Under the pieces are notes generated by a model, which saw only the letters and a program-made list of their open reading frames with translations, ran no database searches and was not told where the DNA came from. A stretch of 64,000 bases of DNA from Portibacter marinus (lineage in GTDB: Bacteria; Bacteroidota; Bacteroidia; Chitinophagales; Saprospiraceae): NCBI RefSeq assembly GCF_021533195.1, contig NZ_JAJNKB010000003.1, positions 583,001 to 647,000 on the forward strand, read 5' to 3'. Numbering within the stretch: the first letter of the stretch is position 1; the number at the start of each line of letters is the position of its first letter. Positions 43,535 through 51,624 of the stretch are shown here, piece by piece. The position numbers and the translations under genes were made by a program.

Positions 43535-43903
43535 GCATTCATTTAGGAAAGCTGGATGTTGTTTCTAGAACAGCAATTTTTTCGAGCATCTAAGACCTTT
43601 CTTTCAATACCATGATGCATGGAAGCTTTCTATCTTAGATCTTATGAAGCAGATAGAAAATTCTATTGCACTAATTTTGAAGTTAATGGTTATTTCTATG
43701 ATACATTGAATGTGCAAACGAATGATGAAAGTTTAACTTTTCAGCAATATGTAACTGCCATACTTTATTCCAACAAACATGGACTTATTAGTTTAGTAGG
43801 TTATGTCTACAATTCCAACTACGGCTCTGGTTGGGAGCGGATTAGAGTCGAAGGTCAAATTTATCACTCCCACAAATACTGTTCAATATATATTGTTTTC
43901 TAT
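43535..43903. other. Gap with an orphan open frame
   Basis: Between the tRNA terminator and the dioxygenase end no conserved gene is seen. The only notable frame is the one starting at 43619, listed separately. No integrase or duplicated tRNA end was noticed. Confidence 0.5.
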
Positions 43904-43990
43904 TTAAATCTTATGCGCCTGCATTTTTGTTTCCTCCCCTTGACCATTCACTCTGAGAATATTGGCCGTCACTCCGCCATCTTCGATTAA
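43619..43990 (+). pseudogene. Possible truncated hypothetical gene
   Basis: The frame encodes 123 residues. The first ~90 (ADRKFYCTNFEVNGYFYDTL, FQQYVTAILYSNKHGLISLV, YGSGWERIRVEG) look like normal protein. The remainder runs antisense into the 3' end of the dioxygenase gene (overlap 87 bp) and has an unlikely composition. I take it as a gene whose 3' part was lost, or a chance frame. No family is recognised. Confidence 0.3.
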
Positions 43991-44785
43991 TTCAAAGGTT
44001 ATGGTATTAGGATTGCTGGTTCCCGGATATACAAAGGTATTGTCTCCCACATAATTAAAACCAAGGCCAAATATTTCGTTCTTCATCCATAGCTGCCCTT
44101 CATGTTTGAAAAATTCCATTTCTCTGTCCCCTTTACTCATTTTGTATTTACCTACAATCCGATCGAGTGATTCCGGCGATACCAAAAACTTATCCTGCAT
44201 CGTGACATGGTACTCCACCACACTCATTTCGCCTTCTTTCTTGACATCAACGATTCTGTTTTGGGCCGCAGCAGATGATGAGCTTGCGTCATCGTCCAGA
44301 TATTCATCACCTTTAAAATAAATCTGGGTTACCAGACTTTGATAGCCAGGCGCGCTGATCAACATATGGAAATGAGCCGGTCTGTAATTGCCCGGACTGG
44401 CCTGATAAGGTACAGGCAAATGCGTCGTAAATTCATAGGCCCCATTTTCATCACACATGGTTGTTCCTCTGTATAAAAAATCATCACTGTCGTTGTCATA
44501 GATCTCATCAGGAGAACAATGCCATAATTCCACCCTTGCATCTTTAAATGGAGTAGTACAGTCCGGAAGGCGAACCATTCCTTTCAATTTAACCAACATG
44601 CCCTCCTTTCCGGGAACAACTAAATTGTTCCTCAGAGGAGCGTTAGGCCGATAAAACGGTCCCAAAATATCTGATGTGGTTTCGCAATCTGCTACATATT
44701 TACTGCCATTAAAGGCTATTTTTCCAAAGGCGGAAATGGCAATAGCTCCCAGGGAAGCGTACTTGGTGAAATCTCTTCTTTTCAT
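43904..44785 (-). CDS. Intradiol ring-cleavage dioxygenase-like protein with Tat-type signal
   Basis: 293 residues. The N-terminus MKRRDFTKYASLGAIAISAFG has an RR motif followed by a hydrophobic stretch, suggesting Tat export. The domain shows the catechol/protocatechuate dioxygenase pattern: LGPFYRPNAPLRNNL, VELWHCSPDEIYDND, and NYRPAHFHM with Y134, H138 and H140 as candidate ferric iron ligands, Y96 being another. The last ~75 residues form a separate region (EMEFFKHEGQLWMKNEIFGLG). No other aromatic degradation gene is near. It may act on secreted phenols or tannins, which is only a guess. Confidence 0.85.
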   Translation of the reverse strand: MKRRDFTKYASLGAIAISAFGKIAFNGSKYVADCETTSDILGPFYRPNAPLRNNLVVPGKEGMLVKLKGMVRLPDCTTPFKDARVELWHCSPDEIYDNDSDDFLYRGTTMCDENGAYEFTTHLPVPYQASPGNYRPAHFHMLISAPGYQSLVTQIYFKGDEYLDDDASSSSAAAQNRIVDVKKEGEMSVVEYHVTMQDKFLVSPESLDRIVGKYKMSKGDREMEFFKHEGQLWMKNEIFGLGFNYVGDNTFVYPGTSNPNTITFELIEDGGVTANILRVNGQGEETKMQAHKI

Positions 44786-44880
44786 TGTTTGGTTTTTTAG
44801 TGACTAGTAAGATACTGAAATTTTTAGAATATCCAGATAGAACAGGTACGGCAAACATTGAAGAGAAAAATTCAACAAAA

Positions 44881-44912
44881 TTTGTATTTATTTGATATAT
44901 CAAATATATTTG
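44881..44912 (+). promoter_or_regulatory. Consensus Bacteroidota promoter, rightward
   Basis: TTTG at 44881-44884, a 20-bp spacer, then TATATTTG at 44905-44912, an exact fit to TTTG-N(19-21)-TAnnTTTG. Transcription would start near 44919, about 95 bp before the ATG of the trypsin-like chimera gene. Confidence 0.7.
44889..44906. promoter_or_regulatory. 18-bp perfect palindrome, candidate operator
   Basis: TATTTGATATATCAAATA is a perfect 18-bp palindrome overlapping the spacer and the start of the -7 box of the promoter at 44881-44912. The minus-strand reading also yields TATATTTG at 44908-44901, so a protein bound here could control both divergent genes. Confidence 0.55.
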
Positions 44913-45012
44913 AAAAAACTTAGGATATGATGGACCTTCCAAAACACACCTTTGCTTATCACCTCTTAACAACGGTTCTGACAAATCAATACAAACCGAA
45001 TAACTCATTGAC

Positions 45013-46002
45013 ATGAAACACATCATAAAAGCATTGACCTTATTACTTTCAATCTTCTATACCATAGAACTGAACTCTATCATCATTCGGCATGACATTG
45101 AAGAAAAACAGTTTATTGAATTGGCTAAAAATCTCCCTGTCATTGATGCCATCGTCAAATACAATGAAACAGATGTTGCAGGTACACTCATTACAGATCA
45201 ATGGGTGCTTAGTGCAGCACATGTTGCCGAAACCATTAAAAATGATCACAAACTTATCGTCGCCGGCGATTCTGTCGGGATCCATCAGATTTTTATCCAC
45301 CCTGAATGGGAGGAAGAAGACAGGCCTGATCTCGCACTCATCAAACTCAATCAACCTTTAAAGCATGTAAAACCTGTCCCATTGTACACCGAAATGAATG
45401 AAGTTGGCCAGGAAGTTATTATAGCCGGAATAGGTGACTTCGGCAACGGACTTACTGGCATTCAGGGAAAACCGGGAACCATGAGGGCCGCAACCAATCT
45501 TGTAGATGGTGTTACGGAGTATTATACCAGGGTATCTAAGTACTCCAATTGGATCGAAGAGACCATCAGTGACCATTCCGTAGAAAACTTGTTTGATTTT
45601 TGGGTTGGAGAATGGGAAGTCAGTTGGATTTCAAATGACTCAACCAGAATAGTAGGCACCAATACAGTGCTCAAAATTTTGGATGGCAAAGTCATACAAG
45701 AAAACTTCAACGATCCTTCACGGAATTTTAAAGGAACCAGTATTTCTGTTCTTAACACTGCAGACAACGCATGGCATCAAGCGTGGGCATACAATCAGGG
45801 TGGTTATTATGAGTTCGTGGGTGAACGTCAAGGTGAAGATAGAATCTTCAAAACTAAGAATGAGGATGAAAGAGGCGCAACCTACAGGATGATTTTTACC
45901 GATATTAAGCCTGATTCCTTCACATGGAAATGGCAAGGTATTAAAGAAGGTCTGGACGACTGGAAAACGGTATGGGAAATTGATTATGTCAGAATCCAAT
46001 AA
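45013..46002 (+). CDS. Serine-less trypsin-like protein fused to a lipocalin-like (DUF1579-like) domain
   Basis: 329 residues with a signal peptide. Residues ~45-185 match the trypsin fold: H70 in LSAAHVAE and D106 in RPDLALIKL are placed as catalytic His and Asp. The segment that should follow NLVDG, including GDSGGP with the catalytic Ser, is missing; near residue 168 the sequence passes straight to TEYYTRVSKYSNWIEETI, the C-terminal helix of trypsin-like proteases. A second domain from about residue 190 (LFDFWVGEWEVSW, GTNTVLKILDGKVIQENF) resembles a DUF1579-like lipocalin fold. The frame is intact, so it may be a functional pseudo-enzyme or a deletion product. Confidence 0.75.
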   Translation: MKHIIKALTLLLSIFYTIELNSIIIRHDIEEKQFIELAKNLPVIDAIVKYNETDVAGTLITDQWVLSAAHVAETIKNDHKLIVAGDSVGIHQIFIHPEWEEEDRPDLALIKLNQPLKHVKPVPLYTEMNEVGQEVIIAGIGDFGNGLTGIQGKPGTMRAATNLVDGVTEYYTRVSKYSNWIEETISDHSVENLFDFWVGEWEVSWISNDSTRIVGTNTVLKILDGKVIQENFNDPSRNFKGTSISVLNTADNAWHQAWAYNQGGYYEFVGERQGEDRIFKTKNEDERGATYRMIFTDIKPDSFTWKWQGIKEGLDDWKTVWEIDYVRIQ

Positions 46003-46011
46003 GAGTCACAA

Positions 46012-47016
46012 ATGGAAAAAGAAATAAATATAACTCTACTTAAATTACTCTTCATACTCATTACTACATTGGCGTGCAGCTTCGCTGCGCATAGTCAAAC
46101 GAAACAACAGCTGTATCAATCCAGTGAAGTAAGCTATCACAATGATGAAATACAAATTGCTGCTACTCTATATCAGCCTTTGCATCAGGAAAGCTTTCCT
46201 GCTGTCGTGATTGTCCACGGCTCAGGAAGCAGTTCTCGCGATAATCTGTGGACCTCAGCATATGCAGAATCACTCATCAAAAGAGGGATTGCAGTTTTAT
46301 ATCCAGATAAGCGTGGTAGCGGTAAGACCACTGGCAACTGGGTAACCTCAGATTTTACTGAATTATCCGAAGATGCCATAGCAGGAGTTCATTACTTAAA
46401 GGGCATCAGTGGTGTCGATACCAGCAGAATAGGTGTTATAGGGTTTAGTCAGGGCGGCCATATCGTTCCCCTTGCAGCTTCCATTTCAACCGACATCAAA
46501 TTTGTAGTAAGTGTTTCAGCTTCCGTAGTCCCCATGGTAGAACAAATGATGGATGAAGTTGAACTCATGGCTGAAAAAGAAGGATTAAATCGTTTGGAGA
46601 TTGAAAAAGTGAATGAAATCAATCAATTAGCCATCAATGCAGCATTAAACGACACCGATGGACAGGATTATATCGACGCATTAAACAAAGCAAAAAATGG
46701 TGCTTTAAAAGGAAAACGGGTTGTTGAAGGGTTTCCTACAGATCTTAACCAACCCGCTAAAACATTTATTAAGACCATTGGGAATTATGACCCAATGCCT
46801 TATTGGATGGAGGTCAACATACCCATACTATTCGTATATGGAGGTAAGGACGAAAATATTAGAATATCTAAAAGCATTAACCTCATTGAAAAGTCTTTGA
46901 GTCAGAGAGATTCTAATTATTCTCTCTTATTGTTTAACAAAAATGGGCATGCCTTGTACAGGGAGGATTTACTGGATTTCATGGCTCGTTGGATCTTTGA
47001 CAAAGGTTCAAACTAG
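46012..47016 (+). CDS. Exported alpha/beta hydrolase
   Basis: 334 residues, 9 bp after the preceding gene. A signal peptide (LLFILITTLACSFAAHSQ) is present. The oxyanion region VIVHGSGSSSRD, the nucleophile S146 in GFSQGG and the late His in NKNGHALY complete the triad. The fold is that of the dienelactone hydrolase/prolyl oligopeptidase type serine hydrolases. Substrate unknown; it shares the promoter at 44881 with the trypsin-like chimera. Confidence 0.85.
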   Translation: MEKEINITLLKLLFILITTLACSFAAHSQTKQQLYQSSEVSYHNDEIQIAATLYQPLHQESFPAVVIVHGSGSSSRDNLWTSAYAESLIKRGIAVLYPDKRGSGKTTGNWVTSDFTELSEDAIAGVHYLKGISGVDTSRIGVIGFSQGGHIVPLAASISTDIKFVVSVSASVVPMVEQMMDEVELMAEKEGLNRLEIEKVNEINQLAINAALNDTDGQDYIDALNKAKNGALKGKRVVEGFPTDLNQPAKTFIKTIGNYDPMPYWMEVNIPILFVYGGKDENIRISKSINLIEKSLSQRDSNYSLLLFNKNGHALYREDLLDFMARWIFDKGSN

Positions 47017-47038
47017 AGATTAATTTCAGGTATCTTTA

Positions 47039-47161
47039 ATGTATGTCAACGGACTGAGCGAGCCTGAATTGGCATTAAATCTCAAATCTAAATTGGGTGA
47101 AAGTCCATTGGTAATGATTGGTGAGCAGCATGGGATTGTGGAAGCCGGGCATCTTAACTGA
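47039..47161 (+). pseudogene. Short remnant frame
   Basis: A 40-residue frame from the ATG at 47039 to the TGA at 47159-47161 (GLSEPELALNLKSKLGESPL, then VMIGEQHGIVEAGHLN). The composition looks coding, as in the start of a larger protein cut short at once by the stop. No family is proved. It may also be chance. Confidence 0.25.
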
Positions 47162-47191
47162 TCCTATTTATGATCTCCTTAAGCTATTAGC

Positions 47192-48316
47192 CTACTCCTT
47201 CAGTTCGGCAATCTTAAGTCCTCTCTCCGGCCAGTAATTCTCATCTTTGAATCCGTAGGCTGAAGGATCGTAATTACCCACCAATGCTACATTGGCTTCG
47301 TCCGGGACATCCAGACCCATCGCCCAGAAAACGCCATTGACAATTAATCGCCGTACACCTTCATTTAACATGTCTGAAGAAGAACCGATCGTAGAAGTGA
47401 ACGCCCTTCCACGCTGACCTCCCGGTATTTCATAAGTCCTGGTCCAGGCAATAGGCATTAAGGTATCATTGACTCGAATACCTTTGTCGTTGACTTCTGC
47501 CACTTCTGAATCCGTATCCTTCATTCCAAAGAAAATATCCTCTTCATCATACGCTCCTTCTCGATTGACAACCTGACCCAAAACAATGGGCTTGCTATCG
47601 CCAGGCAGCGGCAATCTGACCCCATAAACATCCGTGGAACCCCAGATTTCTCCTGACTCCAAGCCATTGGCCACAGGATGGCCTTCAGCATCGGGAGCGA
47701 TGATTCCCCTGGTACTTTGATGCTTGTGATGCCCATGGTGATTCACCCACTTCTCTCCCAGAACCAATCTACCAAAACCATCAGTCCATCCCATCTCTCC
47801 ACCGGAATAATAGTTGCTGTAATGGGGATACCTGGTCATGGTATCCTTGGCAAAATTAAAAGCATGTGTTGCTGTTCTCAAACCAACGACCGGCTTACCG
47901 GCTTTCAAGTAATCGTCAATATACTTCATCTGATCATCCGGCAAGGCTCTGAATCTCGTGAAAATGACCATTAAATCTGCCGTGGACAGCGCTTCCAGAC
48001 CCGGAATATTCCTGGTATAATTGGCGTCTACATATCCCGGTCTCTCAGGATCTTGAGCATATAAAACCGTACATTTGAAACCGTGATGTTCAGATAATAT
48101 TTTTGCCAATTGTGTCAAGGCCTCCTCAGAACGATACTCTTCATCTCCGGAAACCAGAACAATTTCTTTATCATTGCTCTCAGAGCCATCAAATACCAAC
48201 CATTCCTTGACTTCCTCCTCCTGATCAACAGCACTGGATTGTTCTGAACTTCCACATCCCATCAAATAAAATACTACCAATAAGCTCCAAAAAGGCCTCG
48301 TCAAAGAGATTTGCAT
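47192..48316 (-). CDS. ThuA-domain lipoprotein
   Basis: 374 residues from the ATG at 48316; an upstream ATG at 48349 would put 11 residues before the signal peptide. The lipobox ends at GC (FYLMGC). The ThuA-like class I glutamine amidotransferase fold is visible: EIVLVSGDEEYRSEEALTQLAKIL, VGLRTATHAFNF and MPIAWTRTYE. In Bacteroidota and Planctomycetota ThuA proteins often go with sugar degradation genes. It is next to an MFS transporter gene in the same direction, so a role in sugar or polyol uptake or breakdown is likely but not shown. Confidence 0.87.
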   Translation of the reverse strand: MQISLTRPFWSLLVVFYLMGCGSSEQSSAVDQEEEVKEWLVFDGSESNDKEIVLVSGDEEYRSEEALTQLAKILSEHHGFKCTVLYAQDPERPGYVDANYTRNIPGLEALSTADLMVIFTRFRALPDDQMKYIDDYLKAGKPVVGLRTATHAFNFAKDTMTRYPHYSNYYSGGEMGWTDGFGRLVLGEKWVNHHGHHKHQSTRGIIAPDAEGHPVANGLESGEIWGSTDVYGVRLPLPGDSKPIVLGQVVNREGAYDEEDIFFGMKDTDSEVAEVNDKGIRVNDTLMPIAWTRTYEIPGGQRGRAFTSTIGSSSDMLNEGVRRLIVNGVFWAMGLDVPDEANVALVGNYDPSAYGFKDENYWPERGLKIAELKE

Positions 48317-48387
48317 ACGTATAATTTTATAAAGATAAGCGCGCATCACTAACCAAAACTCGATGCAATACGCGCTCTCATTTTAGT

Positions 48388-49656
48388 TTACATTTCAGTC
48401 ACCGGTTCTGCTGCCTGGGCTTCAGCCGGCGTCGCTATTTTTCTATTCTTAACCCAGAAATACAAGATGGTGAATAATACAATCAAGGTACCCGGGAACA
48501 GGATCATCGTTTTCAAAGTCTCCTGGCCTGCTGCCAATTCCAATGCATCTCCAGTCAATCCCAAATCTAATGCTCTCGCTCTTGCGTTGTCAATCCAACC
48601 TCCAAAGATAGGCTGCATATTGGCAGTCATAAACATACCCACTGCACCAATAATTGACATTCCCAACGCTCCACTTTTCGGTATTTTCTCCGCCACAAAA
48701 CCAATCATATTGGGCCAGAAATAACAGATTCCCATTCCGAAAATGGCCGCAGCAACGTACACCATCACGCCTGTCTGAGTACTTAATAAGAACATGCCCA
48801 GAGTTGCCAGGATAGCAGATCCCAGCAGTACTCCTGTCTGATCAAATCTATGTACAAACTCTCCACCGAAATACCTTCCTACTGCCATCACTCCCGTCAT
48901 CAAAGCCAGAATCAACATCGCATTGGCACCTGATTTATCCAGAATCAATCTCACCCATTGGCCAGGAACAAACTCTGTGATAGCTGTCAAAGCCATACAC
49001 ACGGCAATGAAAATAAAGATCGGCTGAGCCATTCCCTTTAGATTACCCGTAAGCGTCTTCGCTTCCTGAACTCTGGGTTTTGGAAATGTTTGCCCGAAGA
49101 AGAGATATGCATAAATGATCGTTGGTACCATAATGATCCAAATACTGATCTGCCAGGGTATATTTGCCGCATTTAATCCCGTGGAAATCAAACTTCCCAG
49201 GACAATGCCTCCCGGAAACCACATATGGAATCGATTCATCAGTGTATTCATTTTCTTTCCGGTCGCACTATCTGCAATCATTGGATTACACGCAGCTTCT
49301 GTACAGCCATTGCCCAGTCCAATGAACAAAGTAGAAAAGATCAATGTCCAGTATCCGCCTGCGAATATGGTCATCAAAATCCCTAAGGTGTGAGCAAAAA
49401 AGGCGAATTGCATGATTCTTTTGGGACCTACCGTATGATATACCAGTCCTCCGATGATCATCGAAATGGGAAATCCGAAGAACCACATAGAGTTGATCAC
49501 TCCAAGTTGTCCGGCAGATAGCCCGAATGTGTCCGCAAGCTGCGGTAGTACTCCAGCCCGAAGACTAAAAGAAAACGCTGTCGTGATTAGCGCAAAACAG
49601 CTGGCATAAAAAAGTCTGTTGGTGTTTACTGCCGCAGCATTGTTGGTATTTTCCAT
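48388..49656 (-). CDS. MFS transporter
   Basis: 422 residues, twelve membrane helices. The pattern SMWFFGFPISMIIGGLVYHTVGPKRIM includes the loop 2-3 motif, and GLGNGCTEAACNPMIADS matches sugar- or nucleoside-type MFS permeases. Between helices 6 and 7 the loop is short. The ThuA gene follows 70 bp downstream. A divergent intergenic inverted repeat lies upstream. Substrate unknown. Confidence 0.85.
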   Translation of the reverse strand: MENTNNAAAVNTNRLFYASCFALITTAFSFSLRAGVLPQLADTFGLSAGQLGVINSMWFFGFPISMIIGGLVYHTVGPKRIMQFAFFAHTLGILMTIFAGGYWTLIFSTLFIGLGNGCTEAACNPMIADSATGKKMNTLMNRFHMWFPGGIVLGSLISTGLNAANIPWQISIWIIMVPTIIYAYLFFGQTFPKPRVQEAKTLTGNLKGMAQPIFIFIAVCMALTAITEFVPGQWVRLILDKSGANAMLILALMTGVMAVGRYFGGEFVHRFDQTGVLLGSAILATLGMFLLSTQTGVMVYVAAAIFGMGICYFWPNMIGFVAEKIPKSGALGMSIIGAVGMFMTANMQPIFGGWIDNARARALDLGLTGDALELAAGQETLKTMILFPGTLIVLFTILYFWVKNRKIATPAEAQAAEPVTEM

Positions 49657-49688
49657 AAAGTTTTTATTAGAAGATCTAGTTTATTATG

Positions 49689-49707
49689 TTTCAGATTCAG
49701 TCTGAAA
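49689..49707. promoter_or_regulatory. Inverted repeat between MFS and DUF885 genes
   Basis: TTTCAGA (49689-49695) and TCTGAAA (49701-49707) are exact inverted arms with a 5-bp spacer. It lies 33 bp upstream of the MFS ATG in the divergent gap and could be an operator. Confidence 0.35.
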
Positions 49708-49754
49708 TAAAATTTAAAATACCTATTATTTCGAAAATCAGGTAAAAATTGTGA

Positions 49755-49762
49755 TAATTTTG
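49755..49762 (+). promoter_or_regulatory. -7 element of the DUF885 gene
   Basis: TAATTTTG fits TAnnTTTG and lies 22 bp before the ATG at 49785. No -33 TTG is seen at the usual distance. Confidence 0.4.
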
Positions 49763-49784
49763 GTATTCATCACAAATTATAGAT

Positions 49785-51509
49785 ATGTATAGATTCTACT
49801 TTGCGCTTTTGATTTTAATTGCACCTTGTATGGCCTGGCCTGAAACGGAAAGTCTGTCTGCACAAACAGATCCAGTGACCGGTCTTTATGACTTTATCAT
49901 TAATCTACAGGAAGATGAACGTAGTTTATACAGATTTTATGCCATTAGAAATTCCCCGGAAAGAAATGAACGCTTCACAGCTTTCTACAATGACAAGCTG
50001 CAAGAACTTGAAGCCTATTCATTTCAAGATATGAATGTCGGTGGACGGGTGGAATATTTATTGACCAAAAGAGACCTTCAAGACCGGCTTTACAGGCTTC
50101 AGAGTGAAAGAGATGAATACCAACAGGTTGCGGTATATACCCATCCAGGTTTGCCACTTTATGACCTGGAAAAAGAAAGGAGGAGGGGTAAAAATTTAGA
50201 TGGAAGTGAGGTTGCAAGAACGCTGGACCAGGTTTCGGAAAACTTTCATGCCGTTTCCAGGCAACTGTCTTCAGATGACATCAAATTCAAAAGATCGCTG
50301 GCAGAGCGGGCAGCAGGCATAGTAGCCGGTTACAACCAGGCATTGAAGTCTGTTTTTGAATTTTACCAGGGCTACGATCCGGAATTTACCTGGTGGGTGA
50401 CACAGCCCTACGAAAACCTGACGCACCAATTGGACAGTCTGGAAATACAATTTGAAAATGCCATAGACGAATCCACATTCCCTAAGGATGATGGAAGTGG
50501 AATCATCGGTAGCCCAATAGGTCGCCAGGAAATCATTCGCAGATTGGAATTAAATATGATCCCATACACTCCGGAGGAATTGGTGGATATAGCCATGAAA
50601 GAATTTGAATGGTGTGACAGAGAGTTGCTCAAGGCAAGCAGAGAAATGGGTTTTGGAGATGACTGGAAAGCGGCTCAGGAAAAGGTCAAAATGTCATTTG
50701 TCCCACCCGGTCAGCAGCCGGAGGCCATGCTTGATCTTTACAACCAATCCGTCAGTTTTTTGAAAGAGCACGATCTTCTAACCATTCCGCCTTTGGCAGA
50801 GGAAACCTGGCGAATGCGGATGATAGAACCAGAGCGGCAAAAAATCAGTCCGTTTTTTCTGGGTGGAGAAGTATTACAGATTTCCTATCCTACAGATGAA
50901 ATGGACCACGACGACAAACTCATGTCGATGAGAGGAAACAATCCTCATTTTTCCAGGGCTACTGTTCATCATGAATTGATCGCTGGTCACCATTTACAGC
51001 AATATGTCAATAATCGAAATCATCCTTATAGAAATTTCCGCACTCCTTTCTGGACAGAAGGTTGGGCATTGTACTGGGAATTACTTTTGTGGGATAAAGA
51101 ATTTCCAAGAGGACCGGAAGATAAGATAGGCATGCTGTTCTGGCGAATGCACCGTTGCGCCAGAATTATCTTTTCCCTGAACTACCATTTGGGCGAATGG
51201 ACACCCCAACAATGCATTGATTATCTGGTGGATAGAGTCGGTCATGAGAGGGCAAATGCTGAAGGCGAGGTTCGAAGATCCTTCACCGGGAACTACGGCC
51301 CGCTTTATCAAATAGCCTACATGGTCGGAGGACTGCAATTCAGAGCGCTCAAAGAGGAGCTGGTGGATAGTGGAAAAATGACTTTTAAGCAATTTCATGA
51401 TGCTGTATTGGAAGAAAATGCCATGCCTGTGGAAATGGTAAGAGCGATCCTGACAGATCAGGAACTAAAAGAGGATTTTAAAACGCAGTGGCGTTTTTAC
51501 AATAAATAA
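49785..51509 (+). CDS. DUF885 family exported protein, probable metallopeptidase
   Basis: 574 residues. A signal peptide (ALLILIAPCMAWPETESLSAQ) precedes the DUF885 region. The motif HHELIAGHHLQQY, an HExxxHH type zinc site, is followed by WTEGWALYWELLLWD and HRCARIIFSLNYH, as in DUF885 proteins (dipeptidyl carboxypeptidase-like zinc hydrolases). The C-terminal GNYGPLYQIAYMVGG is typical. It starts a rightward run of secreted hydrolase genes with M1 peptidase and GH18/PLC. Peptidase activity is inferred from the family. Confidence 0.85.
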   Translation: MYRFYFALLILIAPCMAWPETESLSAQTDPVTGLYDFIINLQEDERSLYRFYAIRNSPERNERFTAFYNDKLQELEAYSFQDMNVGGRVEYLLTKRDLQDRLYRLQSERDEYQQVAVYTHPGLPLYDLEKERRRGKNLDGSEVARTLDQVSENFHAVSRQLSSDDIKFKRSLAERAAGIVAGYNQALKSVFEFYQGYDPEFTWWVTQPYENLTHQLDSLEIQFENAIDESTFPKDDGSGIIGSPIGRQEIIRRLELNMIPYTPEELVDIAMKEFEWCDRELLKASREMGFGDDWKAAQEKVKMSFVPPGQQPEAMLDLYNQSVSFLKEHDLLTIPPLAEETWRMRMIEPERQKISPFFLGGEVLQISYPTDEMDHDDKLMSMRGNNPHFSRATVHHELIAGHHLQQYVNNRNHPYRNFRTPFWTEGWALYWELLLWDKEFPRGPEDKIGMLFWRMHRCARIIFSLNYHLGEWTPQQCIDYLVDRVGHERANAEGEVRRSFTGNYGPLYQIAYMVGGLQFRALKEELVDSGKMTFKQFHDAVLEENAMPVEMVRAILTDQELKEDFKTQWRFYNK

Positions 51510-51624
51510 AAGCATGAGGACGGTGTTGCTCAATGGCTTTCTGCTATGCTAACAGATAGAATTACAATGAAAGAACGAAAATAAAGCCCCTTTCGTTATT
51601 TAAAAGTGAAATAATCATCTATTA

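Noticed and set aside
43420-43990. tRNA-Gln region as a genomic-island attachment site
   Set aside because: No integrase gene or direct repeat of the tRNA 3' end was found within the window.
44709-45026. 105-codon minus-strand frame covering the divergent dioxygenase/chimera gap
   Set aside because: It runs through the clear promoter and palindrome and overlaps both flanking genes; no coding features.
45013-46002. Reading the trypsin-like chimera as an active serine protease
   Set aside because: The GDSGGP segment with the catalytic serine is not present in any frame across the junction near 45515.
51574-51597. AACGAAA/TTTCGTT stem before the M1 peptidase gene
   Set aside because: Only 7 bp, AT-rich, with a 10-nt loop and no T run; could be chance.
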